From the NCBI GenBank assembly GCA_016793465.1, contig JAEUJW010000022.1, positions 62,001 to 126,000 of the forward strand: 64,000 nucleotides of DNA, in the 5' to 3' direction. Position numbers and translations under genes: made by a program. The notes beneath the pieces are model-generated. The model had not been told where the DNA came from. It saw nothing but the letters and a program-made list of their open reading frames with translations, and searched no databases. The stretch is from Myxococcales bacterium. GTDB taxonomy: Bacteria > Myxococcota > Polyangia > Nannocystales > Nannocystaceae. Positions 1 to 8,611 of this stretch are shown piece after piece (position 1 is the stretch's first letter; each line of letters begins with the position of its first letter).

Positions 1-2
1 TC

Positions 3-608
3 GGCCACGGCCGCGTCGACAAGGTCGAGGACGTGCTGAAGGTCGGCGAGGCCGTGCGCGTGCGCGTGCTCGCCATCGAACAGAAGGGCACCTCCGGCGA
101 CCTCAAGGTCAGCCTGTCCATGAAGTCCGCCCAGCAGGCCGAGGACTCCGGCCCCGCCCCCGACACCATCCTGTCCGGCAAGGTCCACGAGGTCACCAAC
201 TTCGGCGTGTTCGTCGACACCGAACAAGGCCGCGGCCTCGTCCCCACCAACGAGCTCGGCCTGCCCCACGGCGCCGACCCCAAGCGCACGTTCACCCCGG
301 GCAAAGAGGTCGAGGTCGTCGTGCTCTCGCGCGACGCCAAGAACGGCCGCCTCCGCCTCAGCATCAAGGGCGTCGCCTCCGCCGAGGAGCGCTCCAACTA
401 CAAGACCTTCGCCCGCGAGTCCAAGAAGGCCTCCGGCGGCGGCAAGGGCCTCGGCAGCCTCGGCGACCTGCTCGGCAACTCCGACCTCGGCGCCAAGCTC
501 CCCGCCGGCCCCGCCGCCAGCAAGCCCGCCAAGTCCGCCGCCCCGACCCCGCGCCCCGCCGCGTCCGAGCCCCGGGGCGACGACGGCAACCGCCGCCGCC
601 GCGTCTGA
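3..608 (+). CDS. S1-domain RNA-binding protein (5' end outside window)
   Basis: The reading frame is open from the left edge, so the N-terminus is missing. Two S1 (OB-fold) repeats are visible: the end of one, finishing in LKVSLSMKSA, and a complete one from ILSGKVHEVTNFGVFVD to LRLSIKGV. The protein ends in a Lys/Ala/Pro-rich low-complexity tail and RRRRV. The pattern fits ribosomal protein S1 or a related multi-S1 translation or RNA-binding factor; how many repeats lie upstream cannot be seen. A strong hairpin follows the stop. Family assignment is firm; the exact orthologue is not. Confidence 0.88.
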   Translation, partial: GHGRVDKVEDVLKVGEAVRVRVLAIEQKGTSGDLKVSLSMKSAQQAEDSGPAPDTILSGKVHEVTNFGVFVDTEQGRGLVPTNELGLPHGADPKRTFTPGKEVEVVVLSRDAKNGRLRLSIKGVASAEERSNYKTFARESKKASGGGKGLGSLGDLLGNSDLGAKLPAGPAASKPAKSAAPTPRPAASEPRGDDGNRRRRV

Positions 609-624
609 ACCGAGCGCGCGCACC

Positions 625-658
625 GGACGCAGCGACGGCGGCCGCCGGCGCTGCGTCC
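625..658. terminator. Bidirectional hairpin between convergent genes
   Basis: Arms GGACGCAGCG (625-634) and CGCTGCGTCC (649-658) enclose a second stem CGGCG/CGCCG. There is no T-tract. It sits between the stop of the S1 gene and the stop of the convergent nucleotidyltransferase gene, so it probably serves both. Confidence 0.6.
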
Positions 659-666
659 GTGCTTCG

Positions 667-1368
667 TCAACCCGACGCGCACGCCCGCGTGAACGCCTCC
701 GCCAGCCCCGCGAAGGTCGGCTCGAAGCGCCGCGCGAGCGTCTCCCACGCGCCCGCCGGCGCCGCCAGCAGCTCGCGCCGCAGCCCGTTCGCCGCCCCGT
801 AGTCGACGATCCTCCCCCGCCCGGCGAGCTGCGCCCCGAACATCAGCGCCCGCATCGCGTGCACGAGGAACTTCCGCCCCGCCGTCGGATCCTCGCCGTC
901 CGCGAGCTCGCTCAGCGCCCGCCGCCCCTTGTCCCAGTGCCGCTCCGCGACGTACGTGATCGCCGGCGCGAGCGCGCCGCGATCGACGACGAACCCCGCC
1001 CCCAGCTCCTCACGCCGCAGCCACACCTGCTCCGCCGGCAGCCACAGACACTCGAGCGCCAGCAGCACATGCGCGTCCCGCATCTTGATGAACGTCGGCG
1101 CATCGAACACCCAGATCTGCCGATCGTCGCGCCCGATGAAGTCCCGCCGCGCCCCGCGGTAGCGCCTCGCGTCCGGCGCCGCCCACCCGTCGCGCACCAG
1201 CCACTGCATGCCGCGCCAGCGCCGACGATGCGGCCGCATCACCGCGACGATGTCGTGGTCCGAGCCCGCGTGCGCCGTCCCGTGCGCGCGCGAGCCGATC
1301 ACGTACACATTCAGCAGATCCTCGCGCGACAGCCCGTCGACCGCGATCAGCGCCTCGAGGTCGATCAC
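667..1368 (-). CDS. Nucleotidyltransferase-domain protein
   Basis: A 233-residue protein with an N-terminal Pol-beta-type nucleotidyltransferase motif: GSRAHGT followed by SDHDIV, i.e. the GS...DxD metal-binding signature. It resembles predicted cytosolic nucleotidyltransferases that act on small molecules or RNA; the substrate is unknown. The GTG start overlaps the stop of the upstream dioxygenase gene (GTGA), so the two are translationally coupled and probably work together. A longer frame continues upstream, but it runs through the dioxygenase gene out of frame and is not real coding. Confidence 0.75.
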   Translation of the reverse strand: MIDLEALIAVDGLSREDLLNVYVIGSRAHGTAHAGSDHDIVAVMRPHRRRWRGMQWLVRDGWAAPDARRYRGARRDFIGRDDRQIWVFDAPTFIKMRDAHVLLALECLWLPAEQVWLRREELGAGFVVDRGALAPAITYVAERHWDKGRRALSELADGEDPTAGRKFLVHAMRALMFGAQLAGRGRIVDYGAANGLRRELLAAPAGAWETLARRFEPTFAGLAEAFTRACASG

Positions 1369-2315
1369 GCCGCCCCCCCGACGTGCGCCAGGCTCCACTG
1401 CAGCGCCGTCGTCGGCCCCGGCTGCAGCCCCGGCAACCTCGCCAGGTACATGTCCCGCTGCCTCTGCGTCACGTGCCGCGGCAGCCGCGGGAACATACGA
1501 AACCCGTCGCCCGGGTGATGACTCGAGCAGCGCCGCTCCGCCACCGCCTCGGCCCGCTTCGCCACCGTCGCCGCCGGCACCTGCTTCTTCGGCAGCATAC
1601 AAATGTACGCGCACACCCGCAGGGCCGGCTTGCTCGGGATCGTGTTGCAATGGAACGTCCGCGAGTCCCACAGCATCAGGTCCCCCGCCTCGCCGCAGAC
1701 CTTCAGGTGCCCGCGGAACAGCGGGTCCTTCTTCTCCTCCTCGCTGAACAGGTACCAGTCGCCCCTGTGCTCGATCCCCCGCTTGCGGAAGAACTCCGCG
1801 TGCGCCCGGTGCGACCGCGGGATCACCACCAACCCGCCCGATCGCTCGTCGTTGTCGACGAGGTTGACGAGCCCCTGGATCGACCACCGCGGCGGACGCA
1901 GCGGGCCCTGATCGGTGTGCACGAAGCTGATCGCCGGACGCGGCCGGTAGCGCCGCTCTCCCGACATCAGACAGAACCCGTCGAAGCTGCTCGCCAGCTC
2001 GCCGACGTCGCACCCGTGCAGCCGCGCGAACGCCGGCGCGACCTGCTCGCGCAGGCCCCACTGCGCGGCGCTGTGGCCGACATACTGGATCATCCCGCCG
2101 TGCAACATCACCGGCCAGCTGCGTCCGACGGCCTGCGTCGCCGCGACCTTGCGGTCGAGCGCCCCGCCCGCGAGCGCCTCGACGACGTCCCACAGCCCGT
2201 CGACATACCGCGCCGCCTCCGGCACCACCCCCGCGAGCACCACGAACCCGTGCTCGTCGAGAAACGCCGGCCACCCCGGATGCTCCACCGCGAATCGGTA
2301 CTCCTGCGCTGTCAT
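1365..2315 (-). CDS. PhyH-family Fe(II)/2-oxoglutarate-dependent dioxygenase
   Basis: A 316-residue protein with the facial triad of phytanoyl-CoA dioxygenase-like enzymes: His133-x-Asp135 (in FVHTDQ) and distal His222 (in FHCNT), followed by Arg233, the usual 2-oxoglutarate contact. It should hydroxylate or otherwise oxidise an organic substrate, using 2-oxoglutarate and O2. The ATG at 2315 is chosen because GGGAGG precedes it at good spacing; an upstream in-frame start lacks this. It is coupled by a 4-base overlap to the nucleotidyltransferase gene, which suggests a small two-gene modification pathway. Substrate not predictable. Confidence 0.82.
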   Translation of the reverse strand: MTAQEYRFAVEHPGWPAFLDEHGFVVLAGVVPEAARYVDGLWDVVEALAGGALDRKVAATQAVGRSWPVMLHGGMIQYVGHSAAQWGLREQVAPAFARLHGCDVGELASSFDGFCLMSGERRYRPRPAISFVHTDQGPLRPPRWSIQGLVNLVDNDERSGGLVVIPRSHRAHAEFFRKRGIEHRGDWYLFSEEEKKDPLFRGHLKVCGEAGDLMLWDSRTFHCNTIPSKPALRVCAYICMLPKKQVPAATVAKRAEAVAERRCSSHHPGDGFRMFPRLPRHVTQRQRDMYLARLPGLQPGPTTALQWSLAHVGGAA

Positions 2316-2557
2316 CGCGACACCTCCCAAGAAGCGCGGCAGCCTGCGCGCACCGCATGATCCGCGGGAGATCACGCTCCCCCGGCCGCCACCCGCCATC
2401 CTCTCACGAACCCCCGGCCCCGGCTCGCGCGACGTCGCCGGGCCCGACGCCCGCGCTGACGGCGGCGAATACGCGCGGCGCCGCCTGGATCCATTGCACG
2501 CGCACGCGTCGCGAGGACTTGCCCGCCGCCCGCCGCCTGGGCGATCCTCGCCGCCCC

Positions 2558-2977
2558 ATGGCCCCCGAGCGCCGCTACAGCCGCGACCACACCTGGGCCG
2601 AGCGCCGCGACGGCGCCCTGCTCGTCGGCCTCACCGCCTACGCGATCGACCGCCTCGGCACGCTCGTCCACCTCACCCTCTCCGTCACCCCCGACCAGCG
2701 CCTCGCCCCCGGCGAGCTCATCGGCAACGTCGAGAGCGACAAGGCCGTCGTCGACCTGTTCACGCCGGTCGGCGGGCGCGTGCTCGCCGTCCAAGAGGAC
2801 CTCACCCACGACCCCGCCCGCCTGCACGACGACTGCTACGGCGAGGGCTGGCTGCTCCGCCTCGCCGAGCCCGACCCCGGCGACTCGCTCGCCCACCGCG
2901 ACGACTTCGCCGGCCTGCTCGACGCCAGCCAGTACAACGAACTGTTGAAGGCCAGGCCGCGCATCGCCGACGTGTGA
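2558..2977 (+). CDS. gcvH: Glycine cleavage system H protein
   Basis: A 139-residue lipoyl carrier that shuttles the aminomethyl group between the P, T and L proteins of glycine cleavage. The lipoylation site is Lys62 in GNVESDKAVVDLFTPVGG, a near-consensus H-protein motif, and the N-terminal YSRDHTWAE matches the family start. Length is close to the usual 125-130. The start is the ATG that begins MAPERRYSRDHTW; longer in-frame sequence upstream is low-complexity and not conserved in type. No gcvT or gcvP gene is nearby. Confidence 0.92.
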   Translation: MAPERRYSRDHTWAERRDGALLVGLTAYAIDRLGTLVHLTLSVTPDQRLAPGELIGNVESDKAVVDLFTPVGGRVLAVQEDLTHDPARLHDDCYGEGWLLRLAEPDPGDSLAHRDDFAGLLDASQYNELLKARPRIADV

Positions 2978-2980
2978 CGC

Positions 2981-3439
2981 TCAAATTTTTATCGTCGCCA
3001 CGGTCCCGTCGAACGTCACCGGATAGGCCGTCAACGCCTCCTTCGCCGGCCCTTTAATTACGCTGCCGTCGACCTTGAAGCGCGAGCCGTGGCACGGGCA
3101 ATCGAACGTGCGCTCGGCGTCGTTCCACCCGACCGTGCAGCCCAGGTGCGTACATTTTAATAAATGCGCGGTGAACTGGTCGCCCTCGCCGCGGATCACC
3201 ATCACCGGCTTGCCGCCGCCGTTCGGACGCACGGGCAGCGCGCCGCCCGGCTTCTGCAGCTCGGGATGATCGGCGACGGTGAGGCGCAGCTCGCCGCCCT
3301 CGGCCTGCACGTCGCGCACCGGCGGCAGCTTGGCCGCGCAGCCGACCACCGCCAGACCCACGAGGCCGCCGAGCGCGCGGCGTCGGCTGACGCCCTCGCA
3401 CGTGCAACGATCCTCGGCAGACTCGCTCGCTTGTGACAT
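2981..3439 (-). CDS. Rieske [2Fe-2S] lipoprotein
   Basis: A 152-residue exported iron-sulfur protein. The N-terminus carries a twin-arginine-like SRRRALGG followed by a hydrophobic stretch ending in VVGC, a lipobox-like site at Cys34, suggesting Tat export and lipid anchoring. Cluster ligands are present: Cys96-Thr-His98 with Cys101 (CTHLGC) and Cys114-x-Cys116-His117 (CPCHGS), the high-potential Rieske pattern with the disulfide cysteines. No cytochrome b or bc1 gene is adjacent, so it is not evidently part of a complex III operon. Start at 3439 is supported by GAGGAG upstream. It lies tail to tail with gcvH and 16 bases from the divergent M28 gene. Rare codons (TTA TTA AAA) encode Leu-Leu-Lys just before the first Cys. 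Confidence 0.88.
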   Translation of the reverse strand: MSQASESAEDRCTCEGVSRRRALGGLVGLAVVGCAAKLPPVRDVQAEGGELRLTVADHPELQKPGGALPVRPNGGGKPVMVIRGEGDQFTAHLLKCTHLGCTVGWNDAERTFDCPCHGSRFKVDGSVIKGPAKEALTAYPVTFDGTVATIKI

Positions 3440-3455
3440 GCTGGGCTCCTCGCGC

Positions 3456-4421
3456 ATGGCCTCGACTATCGTCCAGCCCGGCACGCTTGGGAAGCTCGTC
3501 CTCGCCGCGCTCCTCACCGCCTGCGAACGACCCCCCGAGCCCCCCGCCGGCGAGCTCCGGTTCGACGGCGAACGCGCACTCGCCCGCGTCGGCGAGCTGC
3601 TCACGCTCCCGCGCGCCCTCGGCGATCCCGCCCGCCCCGCCGCCCTCGACCGCCTCGAGGCCCTGCTCAGAGACGCCGGCGCCGTCCGGGTCGAGCGCCT
3701 CGAGCACACCGGCGACGACCCCCTCACCGGCCGCAGCTTCGCCATGACGACCCTCGTCGGCGCCGTGCGCCCCGACGCCCCGCACCAGTTCATCCTCGCC
3801 AGCCACTTCGACGTGCGCCCCTGGGCCGAGTCGGACCCCGACCCCGCGCGCCGCGACAGCCCGATCCCCGGGGCCAACGACGGCACCAGCGGCGTCGCCG
3901 TGCTGCTCGAGCTGGCCCCGCTGCTCGCGGCCCAGCTCCCGCCCGACATCGGCTTCTCGCTGATCCTGTTCGACGGCGAGGAGCTCGGCCGCCCCGGCGT
4001 CGGCCCCTACTGCGCCGGCTCGACCGCCCTCGCCGCCGCGCTGCTGGCCCGGCGCTTCCCGGTCGTCCGCGCCGCCAGCTTCGGCGTCGTGCTCGACATG
4101 GTCGGCGACCGCGACCTCCAATTATTAAAAGAGCCGCGCTCGCTGCGGACCAACCCCGAGCTCGTCGACCGGATCTGGTCGACGGGACAGGCCGCCGGCT
4201 TCCCGCAGTTCGTCGCCGCGTCCGCGCCCGAGCCCCTGACCGACGATCACGTCCCCCTCAGCGACGTCGGCATCCCGTCGATCCTCGTCATCGATTACAC
4301 CTACCCCGCCTGGCACACCCACGCCGATACGATCGACATGCTGTCCGCCGCCAGCCTCGGCGCCGTCGGCGAGACCCTGCGCCTGGCCCTGCGCGCCGAG
4401 TGGAAGGCGCGCACCCGCTGA
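3456..4421 (+). CDS. M28-family zinc enzyme, glutaminyl-cyclase-like lipoprotein
   Basis: A 321-residue protein with a lipoprotein signal (LLTAC near residue 25). M28 metal-site segments follow in order: [30 protein letters not shown] and AWHTHADT. The C-terminal block [15 protein letters not shown] followed by AWHTHADT resembles glutaminyl-peptide cyclotransferases more than aminopeptidases; in that branch the enzyme cyclises N-terminal Gln to pyroglutamate. The alternative is an ordinary M28 aminopeptidase. It is expected in the periplasm or on the outer membrane. An in-frame ATG 18 bases earlier is also possible. TTA TTA AAA encodes Leu-Leu-Lys at 4122-4130. Confidence 0.8.
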   Translation: MASTIVQPGTLGKLVLAALLTACERPPEPPAGELRFDGERALARVGELLTLPRALGDPARPAALDRLEALLRDAGAVRVERLEHTGDDPLTGRSFAMTTLVGAVRPDAPHQFILASHFDVRPWAESDPDPARRDSPIPGANDGTSGVAVLLELAPLLAAQLPPDIGFSLILFDGEELGRPGVGPYCAGSTALAAALLARRFPVVRAASFGVVLDMVGDRDLQLLKEPRSLRTNPELVDRIWSTGQAAGFPQFVAASAPEPLTDDHVPLSDVGIPSILVIDYTYPAWHTHADTIDMLSAASLGAVGETLRLALRAEWKARTR

Positions 4422-4524
4422 CCGTCACGGCCGCGTCGCGCGCCACCGGCGCGGGCGACGCCCCGGAGCGCCCGCGCCAGCCGCCGAGCATCACACCGTG
4501 AGCGCGAGCTCGGCCGGCGACGTC

Positions 4525-4558
4525 GGAGGCCCGCCGCGCTGCTGCGCGGCGGGCCTCC
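4525..4558. terminator. 15-bp perfect hairpin downstream of the vault-protein gene
   Basis: GGAGGCCCGCCGCGC (4525-4539) and its exact complement (4544-4558) enclose loop TGCT. It lies between the M28 gene and the convergent vault-protein gene. A second, shorter copy of the same hairpin is at 4611-4630. No T-tract follows in either direction. Confidence 0.6.
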
Positions 4559-4572
4559 ACCGACCATTCATG

Positions 4573-4696
4573 CTTCTTCGCCGGCAGCTCCTTATTGGCC
4601 GCCGGCGGCTCGCCGCGCTGCTGCGCGGCGGGCCTTCGCCGCTCGTCCTCACTTCTTCGGCGGCAGCTCCTTGTTGGCCGCCGGCGGCGGCTCGCC
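4573..4696. repeat. Duplicated 3' tail of the vault-protein gene
   Basis: The last about 45 bases of the vault-protein gene (4652-4696) reappear at 4573-4614 with a few changes, and each copy has a CGCCGCGC-TGCT-GCGCGGCG hairpin on its outer side. Read on the minus strand, the end EPPPAANKELPPKK is echoed downstream of the stop as EPPAANKELPAKK. Confidence 0.75.
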
Positions 4697-7177
4697 GAGC
4701 AGCTTCGACAGCGGCGTGCCCCGCAGCAGGCGCGCGAGCACCTCGGACACGCTCTCGCCGCCGAGGATCGCCAGCGGCGCCATGCTGCTGGCCATCTTCT
4801 CGGCCAGGGCCTTGTCGCCGAACGCCTGCAGGGCCGCCACGAGGTCCGGCGAGAACGCTTTGGCCTTGTCGGCGGTCGCCGCGACCTCCGCGGCCAGCTC
4901 GCGCAGCTTCAGCTCGAGCTTCTGCTGGGTGACCTGGGCCTCGAACTCGGCCGCCGTCTTACGCCGCCCGATCTCCGCCCCGTGGATGGCGTCGAGCCGC
5001 TCCTGCTCGGTCAGCAGGGCCGCCTGCTGGCGCTCGTGGATCTCGATCTTCGCCTCCTGCTCGGCCAGCTGCTGGCGCAGCAGGTGCTCGACCTCGCGGG
5101 TGCGCAGCACCGTCGCGGCCTGCTTGGTCAGCGACTGGGCCTCCGCGATCTGCTGGCTGATGCCCTCGGCGACCCGCGTCGCCTCGAGCCGCCGCTGCTC
5201 GGCCGCCAGCTGCAGCGTCTGCTGGACCGCCGCGTGCTGGGCCTGCACGAGCAGCCCCGAGATGACCTCGTCGCCGATCGCGACCTCGAGCACCTCGACG
5301 TCGTAGATCCGCATGCCGTTCTCCTCGAAGCGCCGGCCCGGACGCTTGCCGTCCTCGCCGACGGTCCCGAGGATGATGTCCCGCAGGATCGCCACCGAGT
5401 TGGCGTAAAAATGCTCGATGCCGTGCTTCTTGACCGCGTGGCGGATCAGCGAGCGCAGATGGTCGGTCAGGAACTTCACGTAGTTCTCGACCTCGAACCA
5501 CCGGTTGGCGTCGCCCTCGAAGTTCACGCGGTACGACAGCTGCAGGTGCACGCGCACGAGGTCCAGCGTCTCCGCCTCGACCACGTCCGTCACCTTGTTG
5601 TTGAGCACCCGCAGGTACACCGTCTTCAGCAGGTTCTGGTCCGACTTCGGCGTGCCGGTCGACAGCTCCATCACCTGCAGGATCTCGTCGTACTCGAGCA
5701 GCACCGTCTGCGGCCCGTTGACGACGTGGCGCTCGCCGGTCTTGCTGACGACCAGCACCGCGTAGCCGGTCCACACGTCGATGGCGACCGCCCCCTCGTA
5801 GCGGGTGTCGAGCACGATCGTGCGCGGGCCGGTGAAGTTCTGGTTGCGGTTGAAGTCGTCGCCCGCGAACTCGGTCGGCGGCGGCGGGCCCGAGGCCTGC
5901 TCGCGCGCGGGGATCGCCCCCGACTGGGCCGCGCGGGCCGCCGGCGCCGCGGCCTTCTGCGCCTGCACCGGCGTCGCCGCGCCGGTCGGACCGAACTCGG
6001 CCGCCAGCGTCGGCGCCGACTGCCCGGCCAGCCGGCGGTTGTACTCGTACGCCTCGCGGTTGCCCGGGAACCACAGCGACACCTGCTTCGGGTCGAGCAC
6101 CCGCCGCACGATCACCTGCGTGCGCGGATCGGGCAGGAACATCGCCGGGCCCCGCACGAGGCTGATCTTGCCGGTCTGGCGATCGAGCACGTAGCGGGCC
6201 TCGCCCGCGGGGATCGCCACCGCGTGGTGCTTCTCCTGATCGCCATACTTGATGATCGCGTGCTCGGTCCGCGGGAAGTAGATCATCTGATCCTTCCCGG
6301 TCAAAAAGATCTCGTCGCCGACCTTGTACGAGACCCCGTTCTCCTCGTACGGCGCGATCACCTTCAAATACAGGCCGGAGTTCTCGTTCAGCTCGATGGC
6401 GCGGAACTTCCGCGAGCCGCGCATCGTCACCAGCACCTCGGTCGGCTTGGGGAACACCACGTCCGGCCCGACGATGAACCGCTTCATGCCGTTCTCGTCG
6501 AGCAGGATGCAGTACTCGAGGCGCTCGAGCGTCACCGCCTCGCGCACGTAATTGCCGTCGACGTCGGGCACCACCTCCACGCCCGTCGGCGGGATGTAGA
6601 AGCTGATCTCCGTCCCGCGGATGACCAGCAGGTTGCCCATCGTCAGGTCCGGCAGCCCCTGCGGCAACACCAGCCCTGAATCGTCGCTCCCGCCGTCCCC
6701 GGTCTTCTGCGGCTTGATGACCGCGTTCTTCCAGTTCGCCCTGGCCGCCTCTTCGTCGTACACGCGCACCAGCAGGTATTGATTGCTGCGCAGGTGGTGG
6801 CCCTGCAGCACGCGGATCATCTGCCCGGGCCACAGCGCGAACGAGATCGGGCCGGGGATGTTGACCTTGCGGCCGGTGTCGAGCGACGGCAGGTTGTTGA
6901 GCGCGCCGGTCCGCGGGTGGCTCTTGTCGGTCGCCGGGTTCTTCAGCACCAAATACCAGCCCTCGGGCGCGATCGAGATCATCTGGATCGCCTGGTCCAG
7001 CGTCTTGCGGTCGAACCGCTTGGTGCCGCTGTCGAACACCACCGGCACATCGGTGTTCGCCAGGCTCGTCTTGTGCGGCCCGACGTACACGTTGATGTTG
7101 CCCTTGGTCTCGTCCAGGATGAAGGCAAACTCGTTCGGTGCGAGCACCAGGTCGCGTTCACGTCCTCGGTCTGACAT
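4649..7177 (-). CDS. Major vault protein homologue (bacterial MVP-like)
   Basis: An 842-residue protein, close to the roughly 890 of animal MVP. The N-terminal half holds beta repeats of the vault type, for example ILLDENGMKRFIVGPDVVF (224-242) and ARYVLDRQTGKISLVRGP (327-344). A proline/alanine linker (385-440) leads to a last repeat and then a shoulder (SPFH/band-7-like) domain at about 505-640, beginning MELSTGTPK and including ETLDLVRVHLQLSYRVNFEG. A long charged coiled coil (645-775) corresponds to the cap helix, and the end FSPDLVAALQAFGDKALAEKM resembles the cap region. The same order defines MVP, which builds the ribonucleoprotein vault shell. There is no TEP1 or vault PARP gene nearby. 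The ATG at 7177 is preferred (GGGGA upstream) over a GTG 12 bases earlier. Alternative: a generic SPFH protein, less likely given the repeats. Confidence 0.8.
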   Translation of the reverse strand: MSDRGRERDLVLAPNEFAFILDETKGNINVYVGPHKTSLANTDVPVVFDSGTKRFDRKTLDQAIQMISIAPEGWYLVLKNPATDKSHPRTGALNNLPSLDTGRKVNIPGPISFALWPGQMIRVLQGHHLRSNQYLLVRVYDEEAARANWKNAVIKPQKTGDGGSDDSGLVLPQGLPDLTMGNLLVIRGTEISFYIPPTGVEVVPDVDGNYVREAVTLERLEYCILLDENGMKRFIVGPDVVFPKPTEVLVTMRGSRKFRAIELNENSGLYLKVIAPYEENGVSYKVGDEIFLTGKDQMIYFPRTEHAIIKYGDQEKHHAVAIPAGEARYVLDRQTGKISLVRGPAMFLPDPRTQVIVRRVLDPKQVSLWFPGNREAYEYNRRLAGQSAPTLAAEFGPTGAATPVQAQKAAAPAARAAQSGAIPAREQASGPPPPTEFAGDDFNRNQNFTGPRTIVLDTRYEGAVAIDVWTGYAVLVVSKTGERHVVNGPQTVLLEYDEILQVMELSTGTPKSDQNLLKTVYLRVLNNKVTDVVEAETLDLVRVHLQLSYRVNFEGDANRWFEVENYVKFLTDHLRSLIRHAVKKHGIEHFYANSVAILRDIILGTVGEDGKRPGRRFEENGMRIYDVEVLEVAIGDEVISGLLVQAQHAAVQQTLQLAAEQRRLEATRVAEGISQQIAEAQSLTKQAATVLRTREVEHLLRQQLAEQEAKIEIHERQQAALLTEQERLDAIHGAEIGRRKTAAEFEAQVTQQKLELKLRELAAEVAATADKAKAFSPDLVAALQAFGDKALAEKMASSMAPLAILGGESVSEVLARLLRGTPLSKLLGEPPPAANKELPPKK

Positions 7178-7378
7178 CTCGTTCCCCACGGCTAAGAGGT
7201 CTCTTGCGACACGCCCCGCGTGCCACGCACACGAGACCGGCGGCCCCGACGGCCCCGACGGTCGCTGAGCTTATGCCCGCGGTCCTGCCCCGCGAAACCC
7301 CAAAACCGGCCCCGACGGCGCGTGCGGGCCCGCGCGGCCGCTTTTACGCGCGACGGCCCTCTCCGCACGCGCGCGGCC

Positions 7379-7408
7379 TTGGCACTTTCGTACGATCCTG
7401 ACTACAGT
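7379..7408 (+). promoter_or_regulatory. Putative promoter of the KamA-type gene
   Basis: TTGGCA (7379-7384), an 18-base spacer, and TACAGT (7403-7408). The box ends 8 bases before the ATG at 7417, which would give a leaderless or nearly leaderless mRNA. Confidence 0.5.
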
Positions 7409-7416
7409 GCCCGCGC

Positions 7417-8556
7417 ATGCGCGCCGACCTCCACACCGCTCCGCCGACGGCCGCGCGGCGCGTCGACGAGCCCGCCGACGCGAACCACGCCGAACCGCCG
7501 TCGGCCGCGCGCGAGCCGGCGCCCGCGCGCCTGGTCCGCGCCGCCGAGCTGGTGCGCCGCGGCCTCGCCGACGCCGCCGACCTGCCCGCGCTCGCCGACG
7601 TCGAGGCCCACCTCGCGGTCGGCGTCTCGCCGGCGATGCTCGCCCGCATCGAGCGCCCGCACGACCCGATCGGCCTGCAGTTCATCCCCGACGTCCGCGA
7701 GCTGACGATCGCCGAGGCCGAGCGCGCCGACCCCGTCGGCGATCACCACCACACCGTCGTGCCCGGCCTCGTGCACCGCTACCGCGACCGCGCGCTCGTC
7801 AAACCGACGCACCTGTGCGCGGTGTACTGCCGGTTCTGCTTCCGCCGCGACGTCGTCGGCGACCCCGCGCACGCGACGCTCTCGCCCGAGGCCCTCGCCG
7901 CGGTGCTCGCCGAGATCCGCGCCCGCCCCGAGATCTGGGAGGTCATCCTCACCGGCGGCGACCCGCTGGTGCTCGCGCCCTCGCGGCTCGCCCCGATCCT
8001 CGACGCGCTGCGCCAGATCCCCCACGTCCGCGTGATCCGGATCCACACCCGCGTCCCGCTCGTCGCCCCCGAGCGCGTCACCGACGCGCTCGTCGACCTG
8101 CTGCGCCGCCACGCCCCGGTGTGGCTGGTGCTCCACGCCAACCACCCGCGAGAGTTCACCCCCCCCGGCCTCGCCGCCTGCGCCGCCCTCGTCGACGCCG
8201 GCGTCCCCATGCTCAGCCAGTCGGTCTTATTAAAGGGCGTCAACGACGACCTCGACGTGCTCGAGCGGCTGCTCCGCACGTTCGTCGAGCAGCGGATCAA
8301 GCCGTACTACCTGCACCACGCCGACCTCGTCGAGGGCACCAGCCACCTGCGCGTGCCGCTGTCCGCGGGCCGCCGCCTGATCCGCGGCCTGCGCGACCGC
8401 GTGTCCGGCCTGTGCATGCCGCTCTACGTGCTCGACATCCCCGGCGGCTTCGGCAAGGTCCCCGCCGACGCCGCCTGGATCTCCGGCCCCGACGAACACG
8501 GCGCCTGGCAGGTCACCGACCGCCGCGGCGCCGTGCACGACTACCGCGAGCCATGA
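7417..8556 (+). CDS. KamA-family radical SAM aminomutase (lysine 2,3-aminomutase/EpmB-like)
   Basis: A 379-residue radical SAM enzyme. The cluster motif is Cys134-x3-Cys138-x2-Cys141 (CAVYCRFC), and PLP is expected on Lys347 in DIPGGFGKVPAD. Family landmarks LTGGDPL and IRGLRDRVSGLCMPLYV are present. Such enzymes convert L-alpha-lysine to L-beta-lysine, free (KamA) or on elongation factor P (EpmB). The length is nearer EpmB plus an N-terminal extension than KamA with its C-terminal tail, but no efp or epmA gene is near. It is transcribed divergently from the vault-protein gene. TTA TTA AAG encodes Leu-Leu-Lys at 8227-8235, a rare codon choice here. Confidence 0.85.
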   Translation: MRADLHTAPPTAARRVDEPADANHAEPPSAAREPAPARLVRAAELVRRGLADAADLPALADVEAHLAVGVSPAMLARIERPHDPIGLQFIPDVRELTIAEAERADPVGDHHHTVVPGLVHRYRDRALVKPTHLCAVYCRFCFRRDVVGDPAHATLSPEALAAVLAEIRARPEIWEVILTGGDPLVLAPSRLAPILDALRQIPHVRVIRIHTRVPLVAPERVTDALVDLLRRHAPVWLVLHANHPREFTPPGLAACAALVDAGVPMLSQSVLLKGVNDDLDVLERLLRTFVEQRIKPYYLHHADLVEGTSHLRVPLSAGRRLIRGLRDRVSGLCMPLYVLDIPGGFGKVPADAAWISGPDEHGAWQVTDRRGAVHDYREP

Positions 8557-8611
8557 TCGGCGCGCCCCGGCACGCCCGGCCTGCATGGCACGCCCGCCAC
8601 GCTCGCCCTGC

